From NCBI GenBank assembly GCA_021205695.1, contig JAJPXB010000008.1, forward strand, positions 57,609 through 121,608: DNA of 64,000 bases, written 5' to 3'. Position 1 is the stretch's first letter, and each line of letters starts with the position of its first letter. A model generated the notes under the pieces. That model made no database searches. It saw only the letters and a list, made by a program, of their open reading frames with translations, and was not told the origin of the DNA. Positions 15,075 to 23,522 of the stretch are shown here, piece by piece. The stretch comes from Clostridiales bacterium. Its GTDB lineage: Bacteria > Bacillota > Clostridia > Oscillospirales > Oscillospiraceae. The position numbers and the translations under genes are program-made.

Positions 15075-15473
15075 TCAGGTGGCCTGGTACAGCTCTTGTA
15101 GTGCGTCTTGTAGCACCTTGGAGAAGTTCAGATTCCGGCTCTCTGCGTAGGTGTTCAGCCATGCGGGGATCGTGACATTTTTGCGGACCGCTTTGGCTCC
15201 GTACTTTTCCGCATACCGGTCCATGTCCAGGGCAAGCAGGCTGACAAATTGGCCTTCTTCCGTGTGTACTACGGTGAGTTCCGAGGCCTTCGGGGGCTGC
15301 TTGCCGTCTTCCAGCTCATCCAGCACCCAGCCGGAGGCGGCGTCCTCCGCCATGATGATGGCGTCCGCAAGGCTGTCCCCTTCCGTAACGCAGCCGGGAA
15401 GATCGGGAACCGTCACTACATAACCGGGCCGATCACCAAGTGGCTCAAATATAGCTGGATAGGTCAGTTTCAT
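15075..15473 (-). CDS. Orphan HicB-like antitoxin
   Basis: A 132-residue HicB-family protein. The N-terminal domain (YPAIFEPLGDRPGYVVTVPDLPGCVTEG) is the RNase H-like fold; the C-terminal KNVTIPAWLNTYAESRNL is ribbon-helix-helix. AGGAGG lies about 10 nt before ATG 15473. It is related to, but clearly different from, HicB at 4676. No hicA lies on either side, so it is an orphan regulator, or an anti-addiction copy against host or rival HicA. Separately transcribed against the phage late genes. Confidence 0.85.
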   Translation of the reverse strand: MKLTYPAIFEPLGDRPGYVVTVPDLPGCVTEGDSLADAIIMAEDAASGWVLDELEDGKQPPKASELTVVHTEEGQFVSLLALDMDRYAEKYGAKAVRKNVTIPAWLNTYAESRNLNFSKVLQDALQELYQAT

Positions 15474-15602
15474 TTCATGTTCGCCTCCTGTCAAGATTAT
15501 TATACGCATTATGTGCATAAATATCAAGTGTTTTAAGAAAAACAGACATTCCGTTGGTCGCCTGACCAATGCCCTAGTCATACCCGAAAGGTGGTAAGGC
15601 TT

Positions 15603-16106
15603 ATGGATGATGAAATTATAGTTCGTGAGTTAAAACGTCCTGCAATGTATGAATTTGCGGGGAACGAGAAACAATTTGAGGAAAATATCATGGACAACAT
15701 AGACCTCATTTGTGCGGGGCTGGGATTACCTGAAATCGTTGAAGCTGACGAACAGAGGATGATAAAAGTGGATGGCTTTTTTATCCGGCCCGACATCATT
15801 GCCCGGCATATAGACGGAAGCATGACCGTTTTTGAGGTTAAAAAAGTAAACGAGAAATACCCAGCCACCGGACCTACAAACCAGATGACCGCCGTAGGGC
15901 AACTGTTGCCGTACGGAAATGTGCTGTCTGCCAAAATTGACGGCAAGGTGCGGTTGGCGCTGATTGACAGTAAGATTTATTATCGGACGTATTGTGCCTT
16001 TATAGGCAACAAACTTCCCATTACGTTGATAGACTTTCAGAAAGACAGGGTGTTTGTCCCGTACAACGGATGGGGCGGTGTATATGGCTGCACGTCTGAC
16101 GGATGA
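15603..16106 (+). CDS. PD-(D/E)XK nuclease-like protein
   Basis: A 167-residue protein. The segment FIRPDIIARHIDGSMTVFEVKK fits the PD...(D/E)XK nuclease pattern (PD, then EVK), and a following NQM...GQLLPYG helix is usual in such folds. ATG 15603 is placed by AAAGGTGG upstream. Overlaps the small terminase gene. It could be a packaging nuclease or a late moron; low AT/GC contrast gives no further clue. Confidence 0.55.
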   Translation: MDDEIIVRELKRPAMYEFAGNEKQFEENIMDNIDLICAGLGLPEIVEADEQRMIKVDGFFIRPDIIARHIDGSMTVFEVKKVNEKYPATGPTNQMTAVGQLLPYGNVLSAKIDGKVRLALIDSKIYYRTYCAFIGNKLPITLIDFQKDRVFVPYNGWGGVYGCTSDG

Positions 16107-16488
16107 GCAAAAGAAGAAACTCGTCGCTGATTATGTGGAACTCGGCAGTTATAACGCCGTTGCAAAAAGGCACGGGGTATCCCCAAATACTGTCAAGAAA
16201 GTTATACAGGAAAATGCAGAGTTTGCACAAAAATGCACACAGAAAAAAGAGCAGAACACGGTGGACATCCTGGCCTACATGGGGAGCAAAAGCGACCTGG
16301 TCTGCGAGATCATCGGCAAGGGGCTGGATGTTTTGGCCAGTGATAAAAAGCTGGCGGAGGCTTCGCCCTCGCAAATTACGACGGCGCTTGGAACACTGAT
16401 TGACAAGTGGACGGCGTTGAATCTGGCTTCTAAAGACCAGGAAAAAGCCGCCTCTAAGCTCTTTGACGCTCTGGAGAAAGAAGAATGA
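16084..16488 (+). CDS. terS: Terminase small subunit
   Basis: A 134-residue protein that recognises phage DNA for packaging. The N-terminal helix-turn-helix (DYVELGSYNAVAKRHGVSPNTV) and helical oligomerisation region ending in an acidic tail fit TerS. It directly precedes and overlaps TerL by ATGA. The start is uncertain because no strong ribosome site is seen. Confidence 0.8.
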   Translation: MAARLTDEQKKKLVADYVELGSYNAVAKRHGVSPNTVKKVIQENAEFAQKCTQKKEQNTVDILAYMGSKSDLVCEIIGKGLDVLASDKKLAEASPSQITTALGTLIDKWTALNLASKDQEKAASKLFDALEKEE

Positions 16489-17759
16489 CCCTTTCCGAAT
16501 TATCGCCCAAGCAGAAAACCGTATTAAAATGGGCGTTCACCCCCTCCACCCGGGACAGGTACAGGGCCATCATCTGCGACGGGGCGGTGCGGAGCGGGAA
16601 AACCGTGTGCATGCTCACCGCCTTTATCCTGTGGGCCATGCGGTACTTCAACGGCCAGAGCTTCGGCATCTGCGGCAAGACGGTAGCCTCCGCCGAGCGG
16701 AACATCGTCCGACCAGCCCAGGAGCAGGCGGATTTGCAGGCGTATTTCTCCCTGATCTACCGCCGAGCGGACCATGTGCTCATGGTGCACGGCCTGGGGC
16801 GGGAGAACCGGTTCTACATCTTCGGCGGCAAGGACGAGAGCAGCTACGCCCTGATCCAGGGCATTACCCTGTGCGGGGTGCTGTTCGACGAGGTGGCGCT
16901 GATGCCCCGCTCCTTTGTGGAGCAGGCGATCGCCCGGACGCTGAGCGAGCCGGATGCAAGGCTGTGGTTCAACTGCAACCCGGAGGGCCCCGGCCACTGG
17001 TTTTACCAGGAGTGGGTGAAGGACGGGCAGCCGGAGGCCCACAGGGCGCTGCGCCTCCACTTCCGGATGGAGGACAACCCCATCCTCACCCCGGAGCAGA
17101 TCGCAGAGGCGGAGACGGTATATCAGGGGGTGTTCCGGGACCGGTACATCCTGGGCCTGTGGGTGGCGGCGGAGGGCCGGGTCTACGATATGTTTGACCA
17201 GAGCCGCAACGTTGCAGCTGCCCTCCCCGAGCTGGCCGGAGACTGCTATGTCTCCTGCGACTACGGCACCCAGAACCCCACGGTTTTCCTGCTGTGGCGG
17301 CGGGAGCGGGGCGGAGAGCGGTGGTTCTGCGTCCGGGAGTATTACTACTCCGGCAGGGAAAAACGCCGCCAGAAGACCGACAGCGAGTTTGCCGATGATC
17401 TGGCCGCCTGGCTGGGAGAGGACAGGCCCCGGGCCGTGGTGGTGGACCCGTCGGCAGCCAGCTTCATCGCGGAGCTGCGGCAGCGGGGCTGGGCGGTGCA
17501 GAAGGCGGACAACGACGTGCTGGACGGTATTCGGGACGTAGCCCGCCGCCTGGGGGCCGGGGAGCTGCTGTTTCACCGCTCCTGCGCCCACACCCTGGAG
17601 GAGTTCCAGGCGTATGTCTGGGACGAGAAAGCCGGGGAGCGGGGCGAGGACAGGCCGGTGAAGGCGTCAGATCACTGCATGGACGCCATGCGGTATTTCG
17701 TCAGCACGATACTGGGGCGGCAAATTGTCAGCGTGAAACGGCGTCCACGAGGGATTTAA
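16485..17759 (+). CDS. terL: Terminase large subunit, PBSX family
   Basis: The 424-residue motor that packages phage DNA. The ATPase domain has Walker A GAVRSGKT (residues 33-40) and Walker B GVLFDEVALM. The C-terminal RNase H-like nuclease contains the acidic YVSCDYGTQNP and AVVVDPSA segments and the late DHCMDAMRY. Length is normal for PBSX-type TerL. Confidence 0.97.
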   Translation: MTLSELSPKQKTVLKWAFTPSTRDRYRAIICDGAVRSGKTVCMLTAFILWAMRYFNGQSFGICGKTVASAERNIVRPAQEQADLQAYFSLIYRRADHVLMVHGLGRENRFYIFGGKDESSYALIQGITLCGVLFDEVALMPRSFVEQAIARTLSEPDARLWFNCNPEGPGHWFYQEWVKDGQPEAHRALRLHFRMEDNPILTPEQIAEAETVYQGVFRDRYILGLWVAAEGRVYDMFDQSRNVAAALPELAGDCYVSCDYGTQNPTVFLLWRRERGGERWFCVREYYYSGREKRRQKTDSEFADDLAAWLGEDRPRAVVVDPSAASFIAELRQRGWAVQKADNDVLDGIRDVARRLGAGELLFHRSCAHTLEEFQAYVWDEKAGERGEDRPVKASDHCMDAMRYFVSTILGRQIVSVKRRPRGI

Positions 17760-17784
17760 CAGTTTTATTTGGAGGTGTAAAAAA

Positions 17785-18188
17785 ATGGGTGGAAGAGGCG
17801 GAGCTGGAAGCCTAAGCTATCAGGGCAACAATGGAGGCTCTGGAAGGGCAAGAAGCAGCGGGGTAAACATATCACAAATGAAATCTGTCCTGCCCACGCT
17901 CGCCCCAATGTTACGGGGAGCAAACTGGCAACAGAAGCTATCTCCCAGATTGAAAATCTGTCAGGGAAAAACGCCAAGGTCACAATCTACCGCGCAACGC
18001 CGGGCGATAGAATTAACTCTGGCGACTGGATTTTCTTGTCAAAGGCGCAAGCTGAACGATGGACAAAGACCCCAATGGGGCGGACGAAGCCGGGTTTCAA
18101 AGTCCTTGAACACACAGTAAAAGCAAGCAACGTTGACTGGACAGGGAAAAACTTAGAGTTTGTTTACACGGGAAAGAGAAAACTATAA
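17785..18188 (+). pseudogene. Frameshifted GGRG-leader toxin-like gene
   Basis: ATG 17785 opens MGGRGGAGSLSYQGNNGGSG. The frame that looks conserved then continues in -1 register from about 17850: VTIYRATPGDRINSGDWIFL and NVDWTGKNLEFVYTG to TAA at 18186-18188. That tail resembles modules found at the C-termini of phage MuF and other polymorphic toxins. One base must have been lost or gained near 17850-17880. The next gene starts 2 bp later with the same MGGRG leader. Confidence 0.6.
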
Positions 18189-18190
18189 CG

Positions 18191-18568
18191 ATGGGCGGAC
18201 GAGGCGCGGCAAGTGGGAACGGGAAGCACCCATACGGGACGGAGTTTCAATCGCTGCTTGAGTATGAGAACATCAAATTTGTAAGGCAGGCCGACGGCAA
18301 AAATGCGAAAGACCCACTGGAGACACAGACAAAGGGACGAGTATATGTGACCGTCAACGCCAGAGGCGAACTGAACTCCATCAACTTCTACGATGAAAGC
18401 GGGAAACGGGAAAAGTCCATCAACCTCAGCGGCCACGGCGAGGGCAAGGGCGTTCATGTGCATCTGGGGTATTTCCACAATGAAAACGGAGAGAGACCCC
18501 CGAACCAAAGCGAACTGGCATTTGTTGACAAAGTCATAAGAATATGGCAGAATAGGAATAGCAAGTAG
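18191..18568 (+). CDS. GGRG-leader toxin-like phage protein
   Basis: A 125-residue protein sharing the MGGRG start with its upstream neighbour but with an unrelated body. YGTEFQSLLEYENIKFVRQ, GRVYVTVN and a His-rich HVHLGYFHNENG segment precede a C-terminal KVIRIWQNRNSK. Similar small proteins occur beside terminase and portal genes in Clostridial prophages. A toxin activity is suspected from architecture and His residues but not shown. Confidence 0.55.
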   Translation: MGGRGAASGNGKHPYGTEFQSLLEYENIKFVRQADGKNAKDPLETQTKGRVYVTVNARGELNSINFYDESGKREKSINLSGHGEGKGVHVHLGYFHNENGERPPNQSELAFVDKVIRIWQNRNSK

Positions 18569-18583
18569 TAGTCTATGGGAAAA

Positions 18584-18760
18584 GGCACCCGCCGTTGCTG
18601 AAGCTATGAGCTTGCCCCGGATTCCACGTTGCCACTGGCCCCAAAAGGCGCAGAGCAACCTCGATAGATGACGGGTGCAGCGGAGCACGGGAGACCCGGT
18701 TTGAGTCCGGCGCTTGCTATGCCGCAGAGCGCTGAAAGGTGCTTTGCGGTATTTTTATGG
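18584..18760 (+). ncRNA. Putative structured RNA between toxin-like gene and DUF4417
   Basis: About 200 bases contain no gene. GCACCCG (18585-18591) pairs with CGGGTGC (18672-18678), and GTTGCT (18594-18599) pairs with AGCAAC (18654-18659) inside it, enclosing small hairpins. A terminator-like hairpin, CCGCAGAGC with GCTTTGCGG followed by TATTTTTA, ends at about 18755. It could be a leader of the portal operon or an independent RNA. Not assigned to a family. Confidence 0.4.
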
Positions 18761-18770
18761 GGAGAATGAA

Positions 18771-19400
18771 ATGCTCAACTTTGAAAATCTGGGAAAATCC
18801 GCCTTCCCCGGCGTGGGGCCTTACGACATTCCGGCCATTGCGCCGGTGACGGACTACCCGGCGGGGGACTTTCTCCCCATCAGCGCCGCCATGGCGGAGA
18901 AGCATCCGGAGGAATACAACCTCCACTGCTTCGTGGACGACTACCGCTTCGCCCGGCTGTGGAACACGCCGGACCGCTACCTCCCCCTGCTGGGAAAGTT
19001 CCGGGCGGTGTGTTCGCCGGATTTTAGCACCTACACCGATATGCCGGTGGCGATGCAGATCTACAACCACTACCGGAAGCACTGGTGCGCGGCCTACTGG
19101 CAGCTGCACGGGCTGACGGTCTACCCCACCATCTCCTGGAGCACGCCGGAGAGCTACAACTGGTGCTTCGACGGGGAGCCGGTGGGCGGCATCGTGGCGG
19201 TGTCCAGCGTGGGGACGCAGGCCAACGCGGAGAGCAAACGGCTCTTTCTGCTGGGCTACGAGGAAATGATGAAGCGTCTTGACCCGCACTGGGTCATTTT
19301 TTATGGCCGGGTGCCGGAGGCGTGCGACTGGAACGTGATCAGAATACCGCCCTACTACGACAGGATCGCAGAGCGGCGGAGGGAGGCGAACAGACAATGA
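18771..19400 (+). CDS. DUF4417-family phage protein
   Basis: A 209-residue protein with the DUF4417 pattern: VDDYRFARLWNTPDRYLPLL, then SPDFSTYTDMPVAMQIYNHY, and a late WVIFYGRVP. GGGGAG lies 6 nt before ATG 18771. The domain is frequent in phages and mobile elements near structural genes; its role is unknown. The following portal gene overlaps by ATGA. Confidence 0.85.
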   Translation: MLNFENLGKSAFPGVGPYDIPAIAPVTDYPAGDFLPISAAMAEKHPEEYNLHCFVDDYRFARLWNTPDRYLPLLGKFRAVCSPDFSTYTDMPVAMQIYNHYRKHWCAAYWQLHGLTVYPTISWSTPESYNWCFDGEPVGGIVAVSSVGTQANAESKRLFLLGYEEMMKRLDPHWVIFYGRVPEACDWNVIRIPPYYDRIAERRREANRQ

Positions 19401-20818
19401 TCCTATACATCGACCGGGAGGAAGTCCCGGATGTGGAGAACATCCGCCCGGAGGTGCTGCGGTACGCGATCGAGCGGGCCGAGCGGGCCAACGGACGGTT
19501 TGACAAGCTGCACCGGTACTACCGGGGCAACCATGACAACCTGCGGCAGGGCAAGCCGGAGCCGGAGGAGGTCCGGGTGGCGGTGAACTACGCCAAGTAT
19601 GTGGTGGACATCGCCCTGGGCTACTACCTGGGCGACCCGGTGAAGTACGACGCCAACCAGACCCACGACGCGGAGGGCGGGGAGCATATCGACCTGCTGC
19701 CCCTGCTGGGCTGCTACGACCGGCAGCAGATCGGCGAGATCGACAGCCGGCTGGGAAAGGGCATGGGGATCTACGGCGAGTGCCTGGAGCTGTGCTACGC
19801 CTCCAGCAAGGCGGAGCCGGAACCCCGGAGCGCCTACATCGACCCCCGGTGCGGCATCCTGGTGGAGGACTCCACGGTGGAGCACAACAAGCTCTTTGCC
19901 CTGGTGTGGGAGCGGCGGGAGACCACCGCCCGGCAGAAATACTACTTCCTCACCGTCTACACTGACCGGACAGAGAAGGACTACAGAAGCACCGACCTGA
20001 AAACCGCCGTGTTCCGGCAGGTGGGCGAGACGAGAAACCACTACTTCGGGGCGGTTCCGGTGATCGCCTACGAGAACAACGACGAGCGGCAGGGAGATTT
20101 TGAGCAGATCATCCCCCTGATCGACGCCTATGACGACCTGATGAGCAACCGGTTCACGGACAAGCGGAAGTTCGTGGACGCGCTGCTGGTGTTCTTCGGC
20201 ATGACCCTCCGGGAGGGAGACGAGGAGAAGCTGCTCCGGGAGAAGTTCATCGACGGGGCGCCCCTGGACGCCAAGGTGGAGTATATCCAGAAGACCTTCG
20301 ACGAGAACAGCGTCCAGGTGCTGGCGGACGCCGCCGTCCGTGAAATGCACAAGATGACGCTGACCGTCGACATGAGCGACGAGAACTTCGCAGGCAACAG
20401 CTCCGGGCAGGCGCTGAAGCTGAAGCTGCTGACCATGAATCTGCTGGTGAAGAACAAGATCCGGCGGATGGAGCGGGGCCTGAAGGAGCGGCTCACCCTG
20501 TACAACCGCTGGCTCATGACAAAAGGGGCCATGCGGGAGCTCTCCATCTCCGACGTGGACGTGGTGTTCGCTATCGCCACCCCCATCAACGAGGCAGAGG
20601 TCGTGCAGCTGGTGACCAGTCTCCAGGGCATTGTGGACGACCAGACGCTGCTCTCTCAGCTGTGGTTCATCCGCGACCCGGCAGAGGCGGTGCGGAACAT
20701 CCGAAAGCAGAAGCAGGAGAACGTGGAAGCCTTCCAAACCGGCTTGCAGGCTCCCGGCGAGGACGAGGAGAAGAAAGCGGAAAGGCGGGTGGACGGCCTG
20801 CTGAGCAGCGCTGAATGA
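19397..20818 (+). CDS. Portal protein, SPP1 gp6-like
   Basis: The 473-residue dodecameric portal at the head vertex for DNA entry and exit. YYRGNHDN, NYAKYVVDIALGYYLGDP, and the C-terminal helix with NSSGQALKLKLLTMN are typical of SPP1-type portals. The acidic or charged tail follows. ATGA coupling to both DUF4417 and MuF gives the classic TerL-portal-MuF order. Confidence 0.95.
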   Translation: MILYIDREEVPDVENIRPEVLRYAIERAERANGRFDKLHRYYRGNHDNLRQGKPEPEEVRVAVNYAKYVVDIALGYYLGDPVKYDANQTHDAEGGEHIDLLPLLGCYDRQQIGEIDSRLGKGMGIYGECLELCYASSKAEPEPRSAYIDPRCGILVEDSTVEHNKLFALVWERRETTARQKYYFLTVYTDRTEKDYRSTDLKTAVFRQVGETRNHYFGAVPVIAYENNDERQGDFEQIIPLIDAYDDLMSNRFTDKRKFVDALLVFFGMTLREGDEEKLLREKFIDGAPLDAKVEYIQKTFDENSVQVLADAAVREMHKMTLTVDMSDENFAGNSSGQALKLKLLTMNLLVKNKIRRMERGLKERLTLYNRWLMTKGAMRELSISDVDVVFAIATPINEAEVVQLVTSLQGIVDDQTLLSQLWFIRDPAEAVRNIRKQKQENVEAFQTGLQAPGEDEEKKAERRVDGLLSSAE

Positions 20819-22407
20819 ACAGCCGGGACTACTGGAAGCGACGCTCTCTGAATCTGGAGGAGCTGCTGCACACCCGGGCGAAGGGGACGGTGAAGCAGAT
20901 CAGCGGCCTCTATGAGAAGGCGCAGGAGAGCGTCTGCGGCCAGATCGAGAAGATCTTTTCCACCTATGCCCGGAAGGGCGGGGCGCTCAACGAGAAGAAG
21001 GCCACGGAGCTGCTCACCGTCAAAGAGACCCAGGAGGCCCGGGACGCGCTGCTGGAGCAGTACCAGACCGCCACCGGACAGGTGAAGCGGGACATCTGGG
21101 CGCGGCTCTCCGCCCCGGCCTACGCCAACCGGATCAGCCGCCTACAGGCCCTTCGGGACGACATCTACACCCAGGCCCGGCGGGTGGGGTTGGACGAGGT
21201 GGAGCTGGTGCGGGACCGGCTGACAGACACCCTGGAGCAGAGCTACTACCGCACCACCTTCGACGTGCAGCAGTACACCGGGGAGGGCTACCGCTTCGAC
21301 CTGCTGGGGGACGACCAGATCACGGCGGCCCTGGCTGCGGACTGGAGCGGGAAGAACTGGTCTGACCGGCTGTGGGACAACAACCAGCGGTTCGCCGACG
21401 CCGTAGAGCAGACGGTGACGGTGGGCATCCTGGCGGGGCTGCGGTATGACGAGATGCGGGACAACCTGCTCTCGGTCATCGGCCTGGACGACACCCAGGG
21501 GGCGCGGTACAACGCCCGTCGGCTGGTGGTGACGGAGTGCAACTACATCGCCAACCAGGGGCATCTGATGGGCTACCAGGCGGCGGAGATCGACCGTTAC
21601 ATCTATCTGGCCACCCTGGACCTGCGGACCAGCGAGATCTGCCGGAAGCTGGACGGCCAGCGGTTCCCGGTCTCTGAGGCCCAGGCGGGGACAAATCTGC
21701 CGCCCATGCACCCCCACTGCCGCAGCACCACCATGCCGGACATGAGCGAAGGGCAGTTGAACCGGGTGAACCGGGCGGCCCGTGACCCTGTTACCGGGAA
21801 GTCTGTCACCGTTCCGGGGGATATGACCTATCGGGAGTGGTATGAGAAGTATGTGAGCGGGAATCCGCAGGCAAAGGCCAATGAGAAGAAAATCAGGAAC
21901 CAATCTGGTGATAGGAAACAGTTCAACCGCTACAGGCAAGTTCTGGGAGATGACGCCCCGAAAACCTTTGCCGAATTCCAGGATTTGAAGTATAATAATA
22001 GCGAGGCGTGGGGTTTCTACAAGCTGGATTATCAGCGCCGAAGACGATTGCAGGAAAATCCTGAATTGGCTTTGCCAAATGCCGAAAATGCAACAGCGGC
22101 AGACGCAAAGTTTTCTCAATACCTATTTGGGGGCAAAAATGCGAGTGGACTGTCAAAGGGGCAAGCTTTTTCCAGCCGTTTAGGATATGACAGCAAAAAT
22201 TGGAAGGAACTTCAATCCAAAATTGAAGGAGCTGCAAAACAGTATCCAGCCGTGTTCAAAGGGAATGAAGGATATGGAAACCGCTATGAGCAGCGAATGA
22301 TTCTTTATGGGCTAAAAGGCAACCCAGCAAATGTAGTTGTAGGGTGGATATACAAGCCGGATGGGACACTCAGCATGACGTCTGCTTACATTAAGGAGGC
22401 AAACTGA
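20815..22407 (+). CDS. MuF minor head protein with C-terminal DUF6883-like toxin tail
   Basis: A 530-residue minor head protein. Residues 1-300 are the phage Mu F-like domain, with the diagnostic VTECNYIANQGHLMGYQ and PPMHPHCRSTT motifs. After a linker (RDPVTGKSV... WYEKYV) comes a variable tail: KFSQYLFGGKNASGLSKG... VVVGWIYKPDGTLSMTSAY, matching DUF6883. MuF proteins of temperate phages are known carriers of polymorphic toxins delivered with the virion. The tail region is visibly more AT-rich than the body. A DUF4926-like immunity gene follows at once. Confidence 0.88.
   Translation: MNSRDYWKRRSLNLEELLHTRAKGTVKQISGLYEKAQESVCGQIEKIFSTYARKGGALNEKKATELLTVKETQEARDALLEQYQTATGQVKRDIWARLSAPAYANRISRLQALRDDIYTQARRVGLDEVELVRDRLTDTLEQSYYRTTFDVQQYTGEGYRFDLLGDDQITAALAADWSGKNWSDRLWDNNQRFADAVEQTVTVGILAGLRYDEMRDNLLSVIGLDDTQGARYNARRLVVTECNYIANQGHLMGYQAAEIDRYIYLATLDLRTSEICRKLDGQRFPVSEAQAGTNLPPMHPHCRSTTMPDMSEGQLNRVNRAARDPVTGKSVTVPGDMTYREWYEKYVSGNPQAKANEKKIRNQSGDRKQFNRYRQVLGDDAPKTFAEFQDLKYNNSEAWGFYKLDYQRRRRLQENPELALPNAENATAADAKFSQYLFGGKNASGLSKGQAFSSRLGYDSKNWKELQSKIEGAAKQYPAVFKGNEGYGNRYEQRMILYGLKGNPANVVVGWIYKPDGTLSMTSAYIKEAN
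21652..21856 (+). repeat. MuF module direct repeat R1
   Basis: This 205-bp part of the MuF gene recurs at 22843-23047 (R2) with 3 mismatches and no gaps, 1191 bp away. Its right part, extended as 21778-21900, recurs identically at 24493-24615 (R3), 2715 bp away. All are in direct orientation and the same reading frame relative to the toxin tail that follows. Confidence 0.95.
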
Positions 22408-22572
22408 ATGAAAATCGAACAGTATGATACCGTTTTGCTGAAAGATGGGAGGACGGCAGCAATTGTTGAGAAGTTTAGTGAGGCAGACTTTCTGGCAGAC
22501 GTAGGAGATGGCCCAGAAAGCTGGGACACTATCCCCATCACATTAAGCGATGTCGAAAAAGTTTTACGCTAA
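22408..22572 (+). CDS. DUF4926-like immunity protein
   Basis: A 54-residue acidic protein, MKIEQYDTVLLKDGRTAAIV... LSDVEKVLR, resembling DUF4926, a small SH3-like family found next to DUF6883 proteins. It starts at the stop codon of the toxin-tailed MuF, preceded by AAGGAGG inside that gene. Most likely it protects the lysogen from the MuF tail. This is inferred from position and family pairing. Confidence 0.72.
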   Translation: MKIEQYDTVLLKDGRTAAIVEKFSEADFLADVGDGPESWDTIPITLSDVEKVLR

Positions 22573-22573
22573 G

Positions 22574-22610
22574 TAAACCGCCAAGGGGGACCGAGGCGGT
22601 TTTCTTATGC
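22574..22610 (+). terminator. Terminator after the MuF immunity gene
   Basis: CCGCC and GGCGG form a stem with a 12-nt loop, followed by TTTTCTTATGC. A near copy of the hairpin plus TTTTCTTATGC lies at 25917-25950, and the same TTTTCTTATGCC follows a different hairpin at 23836-23860. Confidence 0.7.
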
Positions 22611-22631
22611 ACACTTTCAGGAGGTAACAAC

Positions 22632-22844
22632 ATGAACAGCGAAATACGCACCGAAATAACCATTGGCTTTGATGTAGACCCGAATTGGAATTTTGAGACA
22701 CACGCAGCTCACCTTTTCCAAGCACAGACGATAATGGAACGTTTTATGGGTGACAAGGCTGACTATGGAATGGAGATTATCCATAAACCGGACGGAACCG
22801 AGCACCATCAGTTTTCTTTTAACATAGTCGGAAAGGAAAAATGA
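22632..22844 (+). CDS. Small acidic protein, possible orphan immunity
   Basis: A 70-residue protein, MNSEIRTEITIGFDVDPNWN... NIVGKEK, with a clear ribosome site (AGGAGGT, 6 nt spacing). It lies between two MuF toxin cassettes and ends where repeat R2 begins. Size, acidity and position fit an immunity gene whose own toxin has been lost, or one serving a toxin elsewhere in the array. No family recognised. Confidence 0.5.
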   Translation: MNSEIRTEITIGFDVDPNWNFETHAAHLFQAQTIMERFMGDKADYGMEIIHKPDGTEHHQFSFNIVGKEK

Positions 22845-23047
22845 CGGCCAGCGGTTCCCGGTCTCCGAGGCCCGGGCGGGGACGAATCTGCCGCCCATGC
22901 ACCCCCACTGCCGCAGCACCACCATGCCGGACATGAGCGAAGGGCAGTTGAACCGGGTGAACCGGGCGGCCCGTGACCCTGTTACCGGGAAGTCTGTCAC
23001 CGTTCCGGGGGATATGACCTATCGGGAGTGGTATGAGAAGTATGTGA
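22843..23047 (+). repeat. MuF module direct repeat R2
   Basis: Copy of 21652-21856, 202 of 205 bases identical by eye. Begins at the junction with the 22632-22844 gene and ends just after the YEKYV codons. Confidence 0.95.
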
Positions 23048-23502
23048 AGGGGAAGAACGGAGTTGCAAATTCGGGGGAGTCTGGTATAATAAACCAAACA
23101 TCAAAGAGAGATGGGGTGCAGGATGTGCGCCAGGTATGCAGACTCGACCCGGAATTATACCATTGTGTGACGAGCGATATTGCCACAGACGAAGTCGTTA
23201 TCACAGAAAAGCAAATAGAGCACATCAAAGAACGGCACCCGGACGATTATGAAATTTGTGAGAAGTGGGCGGGAACGATTATTCGAGACCCGGATTACAT
23301 CATCAAATCGGAAAAACCAAGTACTGCTATTGTCCTGAGACAGATTGAAGAAAACGGAAAGAAATATCGTCTGGTTCTTCGCCTGAAAACGTCAAAAGAC
23401 CCAGAAGATTACAAAAACTCAATCATTACATTTCAAAAGGTGAAAGAAAAGGAATGGAAACGCCTGTTGAGGAACAAAGAAATTCTTTACAAGCGGGAAT
23501 AA
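22843..23502 (+). pseudogene. Start-less MuF cassette with PBECR-like nuclease tail
   Basis: The frame opens exactly at repeat R2 (DGQRFPVSEARAGTNLPPMHPHC...) and lacks the first ~280 MuF residues, any upstream ATG in frame and any ribosome site. It ends in a tail of about 130 residues (CRLDPELYHCVTSDIATDEV... IKERHPDDYEICEKW... RLVLRLKTSKDP) resembling phage Barnase/EndoU/ColicinE5-D/RelE-like (PBECR) nucleases. It looks like a silent toxin module awaiting recombination into the MuF gene. No protein immunity gene follows. Confidence 0.75.
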
Positions 23503-23514
23503 TCATGGTATAAT
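23486..23514 (+). promoter_or_regulatory. Promoter of the double pseudoknot RNA
   Basis: TTTACA (23486-23491) and TATAAT (23509-23514) with a 17-bp spacer. It overlaps the last codons of the PBECR cassette. The expected start near 23521 coincides with the 5' arm of the first RNA unit. Confidence 0.75.
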
Positions 23515-23522
23515 CACTGTAG

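Noticed and set aside
19403..20737. Long minus-strand open frame opposite the portal gene
   Set aside because: Antisense shadow with no ribosome site; the plus strand encodes a normal portal protein.
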